Shown: positions 1 through 7,961, numbered from the stretch's first letter. The stretch: 8,452 bases of DNA from an uncultured Rhodanobacteraceae bacterium (GCA_937873105.1 CALMWD010000474.1:1-8452), one strand, 5' to 3'. Notes: generated by a model from the sequence alone, not told the origin. Made by a program: numbers and translations.

Positions 1-1
1 G

Positions 2-505
2 GCCGAGCGCGCCGGCATCCGCGACCAACGCGACCTGCCCGCCAATCGCGAGATCGAGGCGGCGCTGCGCGACTACCAGCGCCTGTTCCAGTCGGCCACG
101 CAACCGCAGCGATTGCGACGCCTTCGCGAAACCGCCGTCGAGGCGATGACTTTCTTCGCGCGCTTCGAACCTCGCCTGGTGGGCGCGGTACTCGAGGGCA
201 CGGCGGACGAGCATTCGGCGGTCTGCCTGCACCTGTTCGAAGACGATCCGTCGGAGGTGCTGCGCTTCCTCGACGAGCATCGGATTCCCTACGACGAGGA
301 CGAACGGGTGCTGCGGATGTCGCGCGAGCACGGCGCCGAATTCCCCAGCTTCCGCTTCGATGCCGAAGACACGACCATCGACCTGACCGTGCTGCCGCGC
401 CTGAACCTGCGCCAGGCGCCGCTGTCGCGTACGTCCGACGCGCCGATGCAGCGCGCCTCGATCAATGCCGTGCGCGCCCTGCTCGCCCAGGAAAAAGGCG
501 GCTGA
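2..505 (+). CDS. Conserved hypothetical protein, 3' part only
   Basis: The reading frame is open from the left edge, so the true start lies outside the window; 167 residues and a TGA stop are visible. A TTG at 113 could be read as a start, but the codons before it are in frame and read like normal protein (an Arg/Glu-rich helix with the segment LRDYQRLF), so I treat it as internal. The visible part has an N-terminal helical stretch, then alternating strand-like and helical segments (VGAVLEGTADEHSAVCLHLF, then a helix ending LDEHRIPY) and a C-terminal LPRLNLRQAPLSR segment. GAVLEG followed by an acidic/histidine loop and a hydrophobic strand faintly recalls nucleotidyltransferase folds. I see no complete catalytic motif, so I assign no function. 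No signal peptide or membrane segment is visible in this part. It converges on gltA and ends inside the shared terminator hairpin. Confidence 0.75.
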   Translation, partial: AERAGIRDQRDLPANREIEAALRDYQRLFQSATQPQRLRRLRETAVEAMTFFARFEPRLVGAVLEGTADEHSAVCLHLFEDDPSEVLRFLDEHRIPYDEDERVLRMSREHGAEFPSFRFDAEDTTIDLTVLPRLNLRQAPLSRTSDAPMQRASINAVRALLAQEKGG

Positions 506-517
506 CGCCGCCTTTTT
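492..517. terminator. Bidirectional intrinsic terminator between convergent genes
   Basis: AAAAA, stem GGCGGC (497-502), loop TGAC, stem GCCGCC (507-512), TTTTT. The stem is perfect, and the A5 and T5 runs extend it to 11 pairs. It has a T-tract on either strand, so it can end both the hypothetical gene to its left and gltA to its right. The TGA stop of the hypothetical gene (503-505) lies in the loop. Confidence 0.92.
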
Positions 518-538
518 CGGGCACCGTTGCGCGGCAGA

Positions 539-1831
539 TCAGCGCTTGGCGATGTCGACGTAGTCGCGCGCCGGCGAGCCGGTGTAGAGCTGGCGCGGAC
601 GGCCGATCTTGGCGTCGGGCGTGACGTTCTGCTCGAGCCAGTGCGCGACCCAGCCGGCGGTGCGCGCGATCGCGAACATCACCGTGAACATCTCGGTCGG
701 GATCTTGAGCGCCTTGTAGATGATGCCCGAGTAGAAATCGACGTTCGGGTAAAGCTTGCGCTCGATGAAGTACGGATCCTTGAGCGCCGCCTCCTCGAGC
801 TTCATCGCCACGTCGAGCAGCGGGTCGTGCACGCCGAGTTCGTTCAGCACCTGGTGGCACATCTCGCGGATGATGGTCGCGCGCGGATCGAAGTTCTTGT
901 AGACGCGATGGCCGAAGCCCATCAGGCGGAAGCCCGAGTTCTTGTCCTTGGCCTTCTCGACCGCCTTGCCGACCTGGTCGGCGGTGCCGATCTCGTTGAG
1001 CATCTGCAGCACCGCTTCGTTGGCACCGCCATGCGCGGGCCCCCACAGCGCGGCGATGCCGGCGGCCACGCAGGCGTACGGATTGGCGCCGGTCGAACCG
1101 ACCAGGCGCACGGTCGAGGTCGACGCATTCTGCTCGTGGTCGGCATGCAGGATGAAGAGCAGATCCAGCGCCTTTGCGGCCACCGGCGGCAGCACCAGCG
1201 GTTCCGACGGCACTTCGAACATCATGTGCAGGAAGCGCGTGCAGTAGTCGAGGTTGTTGCGCGGATAACGATTCGGCCAGCCGATCGAATAGCGGTAGCA
1301 GGCCGCGGCGATCGTCGGCACCTTGGCAATCAGCCGGACCGCGGCGAGGCGGCGCTGCTCGGCGTCGTCGATGTCGAGCGAGTCGTGATAGAACGCCGCG
1401 AGCGAACCGATCATGCCGCACAACATCGCCATCGGATGGGCGTCGTGGCGGAAGCCGCCGAGGAAGCTCTTCAGCGCCTCGTGCATCATCGTGTGGTGCG
1501 TGACCTCGTGCTCGAACGTGCTGAACTGCTGCGCGCTCGGCAGGTCGCCGTTCATCAGCAAGTAGGCGACTTCGAGGAAGTTGGAGTGCTTGGCCAACTG
1601 TTCGATCGGGTAGCCGCGGTACATCAGCACGCCGGCATCGCCATCGATGTAGGTGATGGCGCTGCGGCAGCTCGCGGTCGACATGAAGCCCGGGTCGTAG
1701 GTGAACAGCCCGGTCTCCTTGTGCAGCTTGCCGATGTCGATGGTCGCCGGACCGATCGTGCCGGACAGGACCGGCAGGGAAACGCTCTTGTTGGTCGCGC
1801 TGTCGCTGACCTGGACGCTGTGGTTCGACAC
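539..1831 (-). CDS. gltA: Citrate synthase, type II (hexameric)
   Basis: Condenses oxaloacetate and acetyl-CoA to citrate, the entry step of the TCA cycle, in the cytoplasm. The 430-residue product is close to the 427 of E. coli GltA and aligns with it at a constant offset of +3 wherever checked. The substrate and catalytic residues are present: His229 and His232 (HADHEQN), His267 (WGPAHGGAN), His308 (GFGHRVY), Arg317 and Asp365 (NVDFYSG). The allosteric NADH-site residues of the E. coli enzyme also appear conserved (His113, Thr114, Tyr148, Arg166, Lys170), so NADH inhibition is likely. E. coli Arg109 is replaced by His112, and the reactive Cys206 by Ser209. The GTG start at 1831 has AAGGAG (1838-1843) six bases upstream. 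A longer minus-strand frame ending at 462 overlaps this gene out of phase and is not real. The gene is probably transcribed alone, from the promoter at 1861-1869 to the shared terminator at 492-517. Confidence 0.98.
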   Translation of the reverse strand: MSNHSVQVSDSATNKSVSLPVLSGTIGPATIDIGKLHKETGLFTYDPGFMSTASCRSAITYIDGDAGVLMYRGYPIEQLAKHSNFLEVAYLLMNGDLPSAQQFSTFEHEVTHHTMMHEALKSFLGGFRHDAHPMAMLCGMIGSLAAFYHDSLDIDDAEQRRLAAVRLIAKVPTIAAACYRYSIGWPNRYPRNNLDYCTRFLHMMFEVPSEPLVLPPVAAKALDLLFILHADHEQNASTSTVRLVGSTGANPYACVAAGIAALWGPAHGGANEAVLQMLNEIGTADQVGKAVEKAKDKNSGFRLMGFGHRVYKNFDPRATIIREMCHQVLNELGVHDPLLDVAMKLEEAALKDPYFIERKLYPNVDFYSGIIYKALKIPTEMFTVMFAIARTAGWVAHWLEQNVTPDAKIGRPRQLYTGSPARDYVDIAKR

Positions 1832-1860
1832 GGATCACTCCTTCGCTGATGTCGCCGCCG

Positions 1861-1869
1861 ATTATCGCA
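1861..1869 (-). promoter_or_regulatory. Candidate gltA promoter (extended -10)
   Basis: On the minus strand this reads TGCGATAAT: a GATAAT -10 hexamer (1861-1866) preceded by the TGN extension. The expected transcription start is near 1853, giving a leader of about 20 bases that holds the gltA Shine-Dalgarno. I see no good -35 hexamer at 16-18 bases, which fits an extended -10 promoter. It lies between the rpmE2 terminator and gltA, where a promoter is needed. Confidence 0.55.
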
Positions 1870-1920
1870 CGCGCGTTTGAAATTTCCGCATCGCGGCACG
1901 TGGTTTTGCAATGCCCGCAA

Positions 1921-1952
1921 AGACAAACGCCGCGGCCTTGCGGCCACGGCGT
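1921..1952 (-). terminator. Intrinsic terminator downstream of rpmE2
   Basis: Arms 1927-1937 and 1942-1952 form an 11-position stem with one C/A mismatch and a four-base loop. On the minus strand the stem is followed by TTTGTCTTT, a broken but T-rich tract. It begins about 40 bases after the rpmE2 stop codon and separates rpmE2 from gltA. The plus-strand side has only CTGTT, so it probably works in one direction. Confidence 0.72.
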
Positions 1953-1990
1953 CTGTTAGCCCCGTGCGGCGCGATCCTGCGCCGGACGAA

Positions 1991-2236
1991 TTACTTGCCC
2001 GCGTAACGCTTGCGGAACTTCTCGAGACGACCGCCGGTATCGACGATCTTGTGCTTGCCCGTGTAGAACGGGTGCGAGGCGGACGAGAGTTCCAGCTTCA
2101 CCAGCGGGTACTCCTTGCCGTCTTCCCAAGTCGTCTTTTCCTTGCTCGTGATGGTCGAGCGGGTCAGGAACTTGAAATCGGCCGTGACGTCGTGGAACAC
2201 GACTTCGTTGTACTTCGGATGGATGTCAGCTTTCAT
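1991..2236 (-). CDS. rpmE2: 50S ribosomal protein L31, type B (zinc-independent)
   Basis: L31 is a small protein of the large ribosomal subunit that helps bridge the 50S and 30S subunits. The 81-residue product starts [16 protein letters not shown] and continues through [20 protein letters not shown], both typical of the L31 family. It has no cysteine, so it lacks the CxxC zinc site of type A L31 and belongs to the zinc-independent form (rpmE2, also ykgM or rpmE type B). The open frame extends upstream to 2329, but those extra codons cover the -10/-35 promoter sequence and do not resemble L31, so ATG 2236 is the start. No convincing Shine-Dalgarno precedes it; the bases before ATG read GGTTCCTCGCC. 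In bacteria with both forms, type B is often made under zinc shortage. I see no Zur-like dyad here, and it may be the only L31 of this organism; the window cannot settle this. Confidence 0.96.
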   Translation of the reverse strand: MKADIHPKYNEVVFHDVTADFKFLTRSTITSKEKTTWEDGKEYPLVKLELSSASHPFYTGKHKIVDTGGRLEKFRKRYAGK

Positions 2237-2266
2237 GGCGAGGAACCGGCCGTAAAAAAGAGGCGC

Positions 2267-2295
2267 ATCGTAGCCAGCTCTTCGGCGCTTGGCAA
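2267..2295 (-). promoter_or_regulatory. Candidate sigma-70 promoter of rpmE2
   Basis: On the minus strand TTGCCA (2295-2290) and TACGAT (2272-2267) are separated by exactly 17 bases. They match the consensus at 4 of 6 and 4 of 6 positions. The expected transcription start is near 2260, about 24 bases before ATG 2236 and at the edge of a T6 run (2259-2254). No other promoter-like pair stood out between the nucleoside hydrolase gene and rpmE2. Confidence 0.6.
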
Positions 2296-2348
2296 GAAGG
2301 TTCCGCCACTCGCCTTCAGGATCGAGCAATGTCCTTGCAAATCAAGGC

Positions 2349-3275
2349 TCAGCGCAAGGCCGCCCGAATGAGGTCGGCAAACCGGTCGAGGCGGTAGCGC
2401 ATCAGGATGCGGCACTGCGGCCGCCAGCCCATGCGTTCTGCCCAGTCCACGACGGTCATGCCGCGGGTCAGGCCCCCATCCAGCTCGATCCTCGCGGCCC
2501 GGGTTTCCCAGAGCTCTGCGGCGTCGGGATCCAGGACGACGGCCATCGCCAGGCCATCCGCCGCATGCCAATGGGCGAGATCGCGGATGCGCCGCATCCA
2601 GTCGCGGGTCTTGCGCGAAATGGCGTCGTAGAAGCGGGCGCGATCGGTGTCCGCGCCAAGCCAGCCGGCCAGCTCGGCGAACGGAATGCCATGCGCCAGC
2701 GTCGCTTCCCAGTCCACGAGTTCGAATTGCGGCCAGGCCTCGAAGACGACGGCCGCCGCTTCGGGATCGAAGTGCACGTTGAACTCGCTGGTCGCGCGCG
2801 ACACGTTGCCGCGACCGTTGACGGCGCCGCCCATGACCACCAGCCGCGGCACGCGCTTCGGCAGATCCGGGTCGATCGCCAGCGCCAGCGCCAGGTTGGT
2901 GAGCGGACCCAGCATCACGAAGGTCAGCTCGCCCGGATACCGCTGCGCCAGCCGCACCATGGCCAAGGCCGCATGTTCGGGCTCGGCGGCGCGCGTCGGC
3001 GACGGCAGGCCGATGTCGCCGAAGCCGTCGTTGCCGTGCACGAAGGCCGCGTCTTCGGCCGGCCGAACCAGCGGGTCGCGCGCGCCCGCGAACACCGGCG
3101 TGTCGGCACCCACCAGCTCGACCAGGTTCAAGGCATTGCGCAGGGTGTGTTCGATGCCGACATTGCCGGCGGTGACGGTCAGCGCCTCGACCTTCGTCTC
3201 CGGATGCGCATAGGCCATCAGCAGGGCGAGCGCGTCGTCCACGCCCGGGTCGGTATCGATCAGCAGTCGTTGCAT
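2349..3275 (-). CDS. Nucleoside hydrolase, inosine-uridine-preferring family
   Basis: Family members split the N-glycosidic bond of ribonucleosides to give ribose and free base for salvage, in the cytoplasm. The 308-residue product has the family's length. The N-terminal DTDPGVDDA holds the calcium-binding aspartates Asp7, Asp9, Asp13 and Asp14. It continues with TAGNV (Asn38), HGNDGFG (80-86), GPLTN (123-127), VVMGGA, SEFNVHFDPEA (Glu164, Asn166, Asp170) and the C-terminal metal ligand Asp240 in ADGLAMA. The residue just before that Asp is Ala239, where many members have a catalytic His (HD motif). His237 is two residues further away. Base preference cannot be read from the sequence. Start ATG 3275 has GAGGA (3287-3283), which overlaps the recG TGA stop, so translation is probably coupled to recG. 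It is the last gene of the rpoZ-spoT-ridA-recG block. I see no strong intrinsic terminator after it, only a 5-bp CCTTG/CAAGG hairpin without a T-tract at 2333-2347. Confidence 0.93.
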   Translation of the reverse strand: MQRLLIDTDPGVDDALALLMAYAHPETKVEALTVTAGNVGIEHTLRNALNLVELVGADTPVFAGARDPLVRPAEDAAFVHGNDGFGDIGLPSPTRAAEPEHAALAMVRLAQRYPGELTFVMLGPLTNLALALAIDPDLPKRVPRLVVMGGAVNGRGNVSRATSEFNVHFDPEAAAVVFEAWPQFELVDWEATLAHGIPFAELAGWLGADTDRARFYDAISRKTRDWMRRIRDLAHWHAADGLAMAVVLDPDAAELWETRAARIELDGGLTRGMTVVDWAERMGWRPQCRILMRYRLDRFADLIRAALR

Positions 3276-3285
3276 CGTGCGGTCC

Positions 3286-5358
3286 TCATGCTTGTGCGTA
3301 CTCCACGGCCTGGCCGATCCAGCGCGCCACCAGCGCGTCGGCCGCGCGCGGATCGTGTTCGAGCAGCCAGTCGGCGGCCTGCGCCACCTTCGGCATCACC
3401 GCCGCGTCGCGGACGAGGTCGGCGACGCGGAAACTCATCTCGCCGGTCTGGCGCGTACCCACCACTTCGCCAGGACCGCGCAGCTCCAGGTCCTTCTCGG
3501 CGATGCGGAAACCATCGTTGGTCTCGCGCATCACCGCCAGCCGCTCGCGCGCCAGGGTCGAGAGTGGCGGCTGCCAGACCAGCACGCAACTCGACGCCGC
3601 CGCGCCGCGTCCGACGCGTCCGCGCAACTGATGCAGCTGCGCCAGCCCCAGGCGTTCGGCGTTGTCGATCACCATCAGGCTGGCGTTCGGCACGTCGACG
3701 CCGACCTCGATCACCGTGGTCGCGACCAGCAGGCGGATCTCGCCCGACTTGAACGCGTCCATCACCGCCTGCTTGTCGCGCGGCTTCATGCGTCCGTGCA
3801 GCAGACCGATGCGCAGGCCGGGCAAGGCGTGCTGCAGGTCCTCGTAGGTCGCCTGCGCCGCCTTCGCTTCCAGTTGTTCGGATTCCTCGATCAGCGGGCA
3901 GACCCAGTACGCCTGCCGTCCCTCGGCGCAGGCGACGCGGATGCGTTCGACGATCTCGTCGCGGCGCGCGTCGGACACCGCCACGGTCTGCACCGGCGTG
4001 CGCCCCGGCGGCAACTCGTCGATCACCGACACGTCGAGGTCGGCATAGGCCGCCATCGCCAGGGTGCGCGGGATCGGGGTGGCGGTCATGACCAGCTGGT
4101 GCGGCGTACGCGCGCCGTCGCGCCCCTTGTTGCGCAGCGCGAGACGCTGGTGCACGCCGAAGCGATGCTGCTCGTCGATGATGGCGAGCCCGAGGTTCGC
4201 GAACGCCACGCCTTCCTGCATCAGCGCATGGGTGCCGACCACGATCTCGGCGCCGGCGGCGATGTCGGCGAGCGCCTTGGCGCGCGCCTTGCCGGTCACC
4301 TTGCCGGCCAGCCAGACCACGCGCAGACCGAGCGGCTCGCACCATCGTTCGAAGTTGCGCAGATGCTGTTCGGCCAGCAGCTCGGTCGGCGCCATCACCG
4401 CGGTCTGCACGCCCGCGTCGGACGCGGCCAGGGCCGCCAGCGCGGCGACCACGGTCTTGCCCGATCCGACGTCGCCCTGCACCAGGCGCAGCATCGGCTT
4501 CCCGGTCGACAGGTCGCGATCGATGTCGCCGAGCACGCGCGTCTGCGCCCGGGTCAACGCGAACGGCAGCGCCGCGAGGAAGGCGCGCCGGCGCGCGCGA
4601 TCGTGCTGGATCGACGGCGCCGGCGAGTCGCGCACGTGGCGGCGCAACTTGCGCAGGCCGATCTGGTGCGCCAGCAGTTCGTCGAAGGCGAGACGCTGCT
4701 GGGCCGGATGCGCGCGCGCGATCAGTGCCGCCACGTCCGCGCCGTTCGGCGGCGCATGCACGATGCGCAGTGCCTCGCCCAGGCTCGGCAGGTGCGCCAT
4801 GCGCCGCAGCGAATCGGGCAAGACGTCGAGCTCGGCGTCGTCGGGGAGCGCGGCGAGCGCGAGCCGGGCGAGCCGGATCAGCGTCGTCTGACCCAAACCT
4901 TCGGTGGCCGGGTAGACCGGCGTCAGCGCCTGCTCCAGCGGCGTGTCCGGCTGCACGCGCTGGTAGCGCGGATGCACGATCTCGAGTCCGCCCAGCGCCT
5001 CGCGCACTTCGCCGTAGATGCGCAGACGCAAGCCGGGCACGAAGGCTTCCGCTTGCGCCTTCGAAAAGTGGAAGAAGCGCAGGCTCAGCGTGCCCTGGCT
5101 GTCGTCGCGGACGCTGACGCGCAACAGCGGCCGGAAGCGGAAGCCGCGTTCGACGGCTTCGACCACCGCTTCGACCTGGGCGCTTTCGCCTGGGCGCAGT
5201 TCCCGGATCGGGGTGATCCGGGTGCGGTCTTCGTAGCGCAGCGGCAGGTGGAACCAGAGGTCGGCCAGCGTGTGCAGGGCCAGCCGCGACAGCGACTCGG
5301 CGATCGCCGGACCGACGCCGCGCAGGGATTCCAGCGGCCGCGACGCAGCGTCGCCCAC
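3286..5358 (-). CDS. recG: ATP-dependent DNA helicase RecG
   Basis: RecG is a double-stranded DNA translocase that regresses stalled replication forks and remodels D-loops, R-loops and Holliday junctions. The 690-residue product is near the 693 of E. coli. It has an N-terminal helical region with a helix-hairpin-helix-like LRGVGP (12-17) and an OB-fold wedge domain (about 55-130). The helicase motifs are Walker A GDVGSGKT (295-302), DEQH box (395-398), MTATPIPRTLA (424-434), LHGRM (520-524) and QLRGRVGRG (577-585). The C-terminal TRG region follows, with NDGFRIAEKDLELRGPGE (614-631) and GTRQTGE. The open frame reaches ATG 5436, but that start lies deep inside ridA and the extra 26 residues are low-complexity Arg/Ser. 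GTG 5358, four bases after the ridA stop, gives the expected length. Its Shine-Dalgarno is weak (GGA), so initiation is probably coupled to ridA translation. The stop overlaps the ribosome-binding site of the nucleoside hydrolase gene. Confidence 0.97.
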   Translation of the reverse strand: MGDAASRPLESLRGVGPAIAESLSRLALHTLADLWFHLPLRYEDRTRITPIRELRPGESAQVEAVVEAVERGFRFRPLLRVSVRDDSQGTLSLRFFHFSKAQAEAFVPGLRLRIYGEVREALGGLEIVHPRYQRVQPDTPLEQALTPVYPATEGLGQTTLIRLARLALAALPDDAELDVLPDSLRRMAHLPSLGEALRIVHAPPNGADVAALIARAHPAQQRLAFDELLAHQIGLRKLRRHVRDSPAPSIQHDRARRRAFLAALPFALTRAQTRVLGDIDRDLSTGKPMLRLVQGDVGSGKTVVAALAALAASDAGVQTAVMAPTELLAEQHLRNFERWCEPLGLRVVWLAGKVTGKARAKALADIAAGAEIVVGTHALMQEGVAFANLGLAIIDEQHRFGVHQRLALRNKGRDGARTPHQLVMTATPIPRTLAMAAYADLDVSVIDELPPGRTPVQTVAVSDARRDEIVERIRVACAEGRQAYWVCPLIEESEQLEAKAAQATYEDLQHALPGLRIGLLHGRMKPRDKQAVMDAFKSGEIRLLVATTVIEVGVDVPNASLMVIDNAERLGLAQLHQLRGRVGRGAAASSCVLVWQPPLSTLARERLAVMRETNDGFRIAEKDLELRGPGEVVGTRQTGEMSFRVADLVRDAAVMPKVAQAADWLLEHDPRAADALVARWIGQAVEYAQA

Positions 5359-5362
5359 GCGC

Positions 5363-5743
5363 TCAGTCCAGGACGACGATGGCGTCCATCTCGACCTGGG
5401 CGCCGCGCGGCAGCGCCGCGACGCCGATCGCCGCACGCGCCGGGTACGGCGTCGCGAAGTACTCGGCCATGATCCGGTTCACTTCGCCGAAGTTGGACAG
5501 GTCGGTCAGGAAGACATTGAGCTTGGCGACATGCTTCAGGTCGCCGCCGGCAGCGACGCAGAGCGCGCGCAGGTTGTCGAAGACGCGGCGGATGTGGACC
5601 TCGATCGCGCCCTCGACCAGCTGTCCGGTGGCCGGATCGAGCGGGATCTGGCCGGACAGGTAGACGGTCTGGCCGCACTTCACCGCCTGCGAATAGGTGC
5701 CGATGGCCGCCGGCGCGGCGTCGGTTAGGATGATCTCGCGCAT
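5363..5743 (-). CDS. ridA: RidA family reactive enamine/imine deaminase
   Basis: RidA (formerly YjgF/YER057c/UK114) hydrolyses reactive enamines and imines such as 2-aminoacrylate, released by pyridoxal-phosphate enzymes, before they damage other enzymes. It acts as a cytoplasmic trimer. The 126-residue product matches the family size. Visible motifs are TYSQAV (Tyr17), [17 protein letters not shown] (27-43), the [13 protein letters not shown] helix, and [21 protein letters not shown]. In the last, Arg103 and Glu118 correspond to Arg105 and Glu120 of Salmonella RidA. Arg103 is the residue that anchors the substrate carboxylate, so this is probably an active member. The Cys107 of Salmonella RidA is Ala105 here. 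ATG 5743 has GGGAG (5754-5750) six bases upstream. It is 52 bases after spoT and four bases before recG, the slot occupied by trmH in E. coli. RidA paralogues can be hard to separate by sequence, but the subfamily signature fits RidA itself. Confidence 0.94.
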   Translation of the reverse strand: MREIILTDAAPAAIGTYSQAVKCGQTVYLSGQIPLDPATGQLVEGAIEVHIRRVFDNLRALCVAAGGDLKHVAKLNVFLTDLSNFGEVNRIMAEYFATPYPARAAIGVAALPRGAQVEMDAIVVLD

Positions 5744-5795
5744 GGTTCGCTCCCGTGTCGATGCGTGCCGAATCGAAGACGGCGATGCTAGCCGA

Positions 5796-7961
5796 TCAGC
5801 CGACGTAACGACTCACCGCATGCACCACCGGCGCGCGGCGCAGGCGCCTCAGCACTTCGGCCAGATGCTTGCGGTGCTTCACCTCGATCACGAACAGCAT
5901 CGCCGCGGTGCGCAGGTCGCGCTCCTGGTATTCGACGGTATCGATGTTGGACTGGCATTCGGCGATCGCCGCGGCGACGGCGGCGAGCACGCCGGGCTTG
6001 TTGTCGACCACGACCTTGAGCGCGACCTTGAAGTCGCCGCTGATCTCGCGATCCCAGGCGATGGCGACGATGCGCTCCGGATTCTTGCGGAACTCCGGCA
6101 GGTTCGGGCATTCCGACTGGTGCACGACGATGCCCTTGCCGGCCGAGAGGTAGCCGACGATGTCGTCGCCCGGCAGCGGATGGCAGCAGTTGCCGAACGA
6201 GACGACGCCGCGCTCTGCGCCGGAGACCAGGATCTTGTCCTGGCCGCGCGGCATCGCCCCGAGATCGAGCGCGGCGGCGTCGCGCACCAGCGCGTGCGCG
6301 ACCTGCTGCGGCATGCGGTTGCCGAGCGCGATCTCGGCCAGCAGGTCTTCGAGGCGACGCAGGCGCTGCTCCTGCAGGTACGTGTCCAGCATCGGCGCCG
6401 GGATCTGCTCGATCGAGGTGCCGAGTCCTTCCAGCGCACGATCGAGCAGGCGATGGCCGATCTCGATCGACTCCTCGTGCTGGATCTGCTTGAGCGCGTG
6501 GCGGATGGCGGTACGCGCCTTCGAACTGACGACGAACTCCAGCCAGCCGATCTGCGGCTGGGCGCTGGCCGCCGTGATCACCTCGACCGACTGGCCGCTG
6601 GTCAGGCGCGTGCGCAAGGGCACCAGCTTCTTGTCGACGCGCGCCGCGACGGCATGGTCGCCGACGTGGGTGTGCACGGCGTAAGCGAAGTCGAGCGCGG
6701 TCGCGTTGCGCGGCAGGGCCAGGATGTCGCCCTTGGGCGTGAACAGGTAGACCTCGTCCGGGAACAGGTCGACCTTGACGTGTTCGACGAACTCCATCGA
6801 CGAGCCGGCGCGCGCCTGCGCATCGACCAGCCCGGCCACCCACTCGCGCGCGCGCGACTGCGCGCTGTTGCCGGCGGCGCTGTCGCTCTTGTACGCCCAG
6901 TGCGCGGCGATGCCGCGTTCGGCCAGCAGGTCCATGTCCTCGGTGCGGATCTGCACCTCGATCGGCGTGCCGCCCGGCCCGAACAGCACCGTGTGCAGGC
7001 TCTGGTAGCCGTTCGCCTTCGGCATCGCGATGAAGTCGCGGAAGCGGCCGTCGACCGGCTTGAACAGGCTGTGCACGGCACCGAGCGCCATGTAGCACTG
7101 CATGGTCTCGCGCACGACCACGCGCACGCCGTAGACGTCGAGCACCTGGGCCAGGGTTTTGTGCTCGGCCTTCATCTTGGTGTAGATCGAATACGGCGAC
7201 TTGACCCGCGACACCAGCCGCGCCGGGATGCCTTCGTGGTCGAGCTTGGCGGCAATCGCCTGCTGGATCTTGGCAACGCCCTCGCGGCGGTTGCCGTACA
7301 GCTGGCGCAGCCGATCCTCGAGCACGCGGTGGCGCAGCGGGTGGTAGGCCGCGAAGCCGTAGCGCTGCAACTCGGCCTTGATCGCGTTCATGCCCAGGCG
7401 CTGCGCGATCGGCGCGTAGATCTCCAGCGTCTCCAGCGCGATGCGGCGGCGCGACTCGTCGCTCATCGCATCCAGGGTGCGCATGTTGTGCAGGCGGTCG
7501 GCGAGCTTGATCAGGATGACGCGCAGGTCGCGCGCCATCGCCAGCATCATCTTGCGGAAGCTCTCGGCGTTCGCCTCCTGGCGGCTGCGGAACTTGACCT
7601 TGTCGAGCTTGGTGACGCCGTCGACCAGTTCGGCCACGTCCTCGCCGAACTGCGCGGCGAGTTCGCCATGCGAGACCGGCGTATCCTCGAGGGTGTCGTG
7701 CAGGATCGCCGCGCACAGGCCGTCGGCGTCGATGCGCATGTCGGCAAGGATGCCGGCCACGGCCAGCGGATGCGTGATGTAGGGCTCGCCGGACTTGCGC
7801 GTCTGGCCATGGTGCGCGGCGGCGCCCAAACGAAAAGCGCGCTCGACCTTGGAGCGCGCTTCGGGACTGAGGTAGTCGGCCAGTTTCTGGTCGAGCGCCT
7901 GCCAATGGACCGCGAGGCCGGCGGTCGCGTCTGCACGTTCGCGGACGGTCGCCTCGGTCAC
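5796..7961 (-). CDS. spoT: Bifunctional (p)ppGpp synthetase/hydrolase SpoT
   Basis: Controls the level of the alarmone (p)ppGpp, hydrolysing it and probably also making it under some stresses. The 721-residue product (E. coli SpoT 702) has all long-RSH domains. The HD hydrolase (about 30-200) has metal ligands His50, His88, Asp89 and Asp155, the LHDTLEDT motif, and GEPYITHP. The synthetase (about 245-365) has [12 protein letters not shown], Mg-binding Asp275, [12 protein letters not shown] with the guanine-stacking Tyr319, and Glu335 in EVQIRT. TGS is at about 395-465, a CCHP-containing region (592-595) follows, and ACT is at about 645-715. Hydrolase and synthetase residues are intact, so both activities are possible. 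The motif that is usually RFKD reads RFRD (306-309), the basic class of hydrolase-competent enzymes, not the acidic class of RelA. The open frame reaches ATG 8105 inside rpoZ, but GTG 7961 with GAGGAG nine bases upstream is the start. It is 64 bases after rpoZ. Confidence 0.97.
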   Translation of the reverse strand: MTEATVRERADATAGLAVHWQALDQKLADYLSPEARSKVERAFRLGAAAHHGQTRKSGEPYITHPLAVAGILADMRIDADGLCAAILHDTLEDTPVSHGELAAQFGEDVAELVDGVTKLDKVKFRSRQEANAESFRKMMLAMARDLRVILIKLADRLHNMRTLDAMSDESRRRIALETLEIYAPIAQRLGMNAIKAELQRYGFAAYHPLRHRVLEDRLRQLYGNRREGVAKIQQAIAAKLDHEGIPARLVSRVKSPYSIYTKMKAEHKTLAQVLDVYGVRVVVRETMQCYMALGAVHSLFKPVDGRFRDFIAMPKANGYQSLHTVLFGPGGTPIEVQIRTEDMDLLAERGIAAHWAYKSDSAAGNSAQSRAREWVAGLVDAQARAGSSMEFVEHVKVDLFPDEVYLFTPKGDILALPRNATALDFAYAVHTHVGDHAVAARVDKKLVPLRTRLTSGQSVEVITAASAQPQIGWLEFVVSSKARTAIRHALKQIQHEESIEIGHRLLDRALEGLGTSIEQIPAPMLDTYLQEQRLRRLEDLLAEIALGNRMPQQVAHALVRDAAALDLGAMPRGQDKILVSGAERGVVSFGNCCHPLPGDDIVGYLSAGKGIVVHQSECPNLPEFRKNPERIVAIAWDREISGDFKVALKVVVDNKPGVLAAVAAAIAECQSNIDTVEYQERDLRTAAMLFVIEVKHRKHLAEVLRRLRRAPVVHAVSRYVG

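Noticed and set aside
113..115. TTG as the start of the left-edge gene
   Set aside because: The frame stays open and protein-like to the window edge, so the TTG is more likely internal and the gene is cut by the window.
462..1838. Minus-strand frame of 458 codons overlapping gltA
   Set aside because: It runs out of phase with a citrate synthase whose catalytic residues are all in the other frame, and it crosses the terminator at 492-517.
2333..2347. CCTTG/CAAGG hairpin after the nucleoside hydrolase gene as a terminator
   Set aside because: The stem is only 5 bp and no T-tract follows on the minus strand (GACATTGC), so it is too weak to call.
2289..3752. Plus-strand open frame of 487 codons opposite the nucleoside hydrolase gene and the end of recG
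   Set aside because: It is the antisense shadow of two well-supported genes and has Arg/Pro-rich low-complexity sequence.
5359..5436. N-terminal extension of recG from ATG 5436
   Set aside because: The 26 extra residues lie inside ridA, are low-complexity and unlike RecG. GTG 5358 gives 690 aa, near the family length.
3277..5472. Plus-strand open frame of 731 codons opposite recG
   Set aside because: It lies antisense to a gene with all RecG motifs. The product is rich in Arg, Gln, His and Ala with no recognisable domain. High GC with G/C third positions leaves antisense frames open.
5744..5795. Possible separate promoter for ridA (TAGCAT in the spoT-ridA gap)
   Set aside because: No acceptable -35 hexamer lies 16-18 bases upstream; a six-base match alone is expected by chance.
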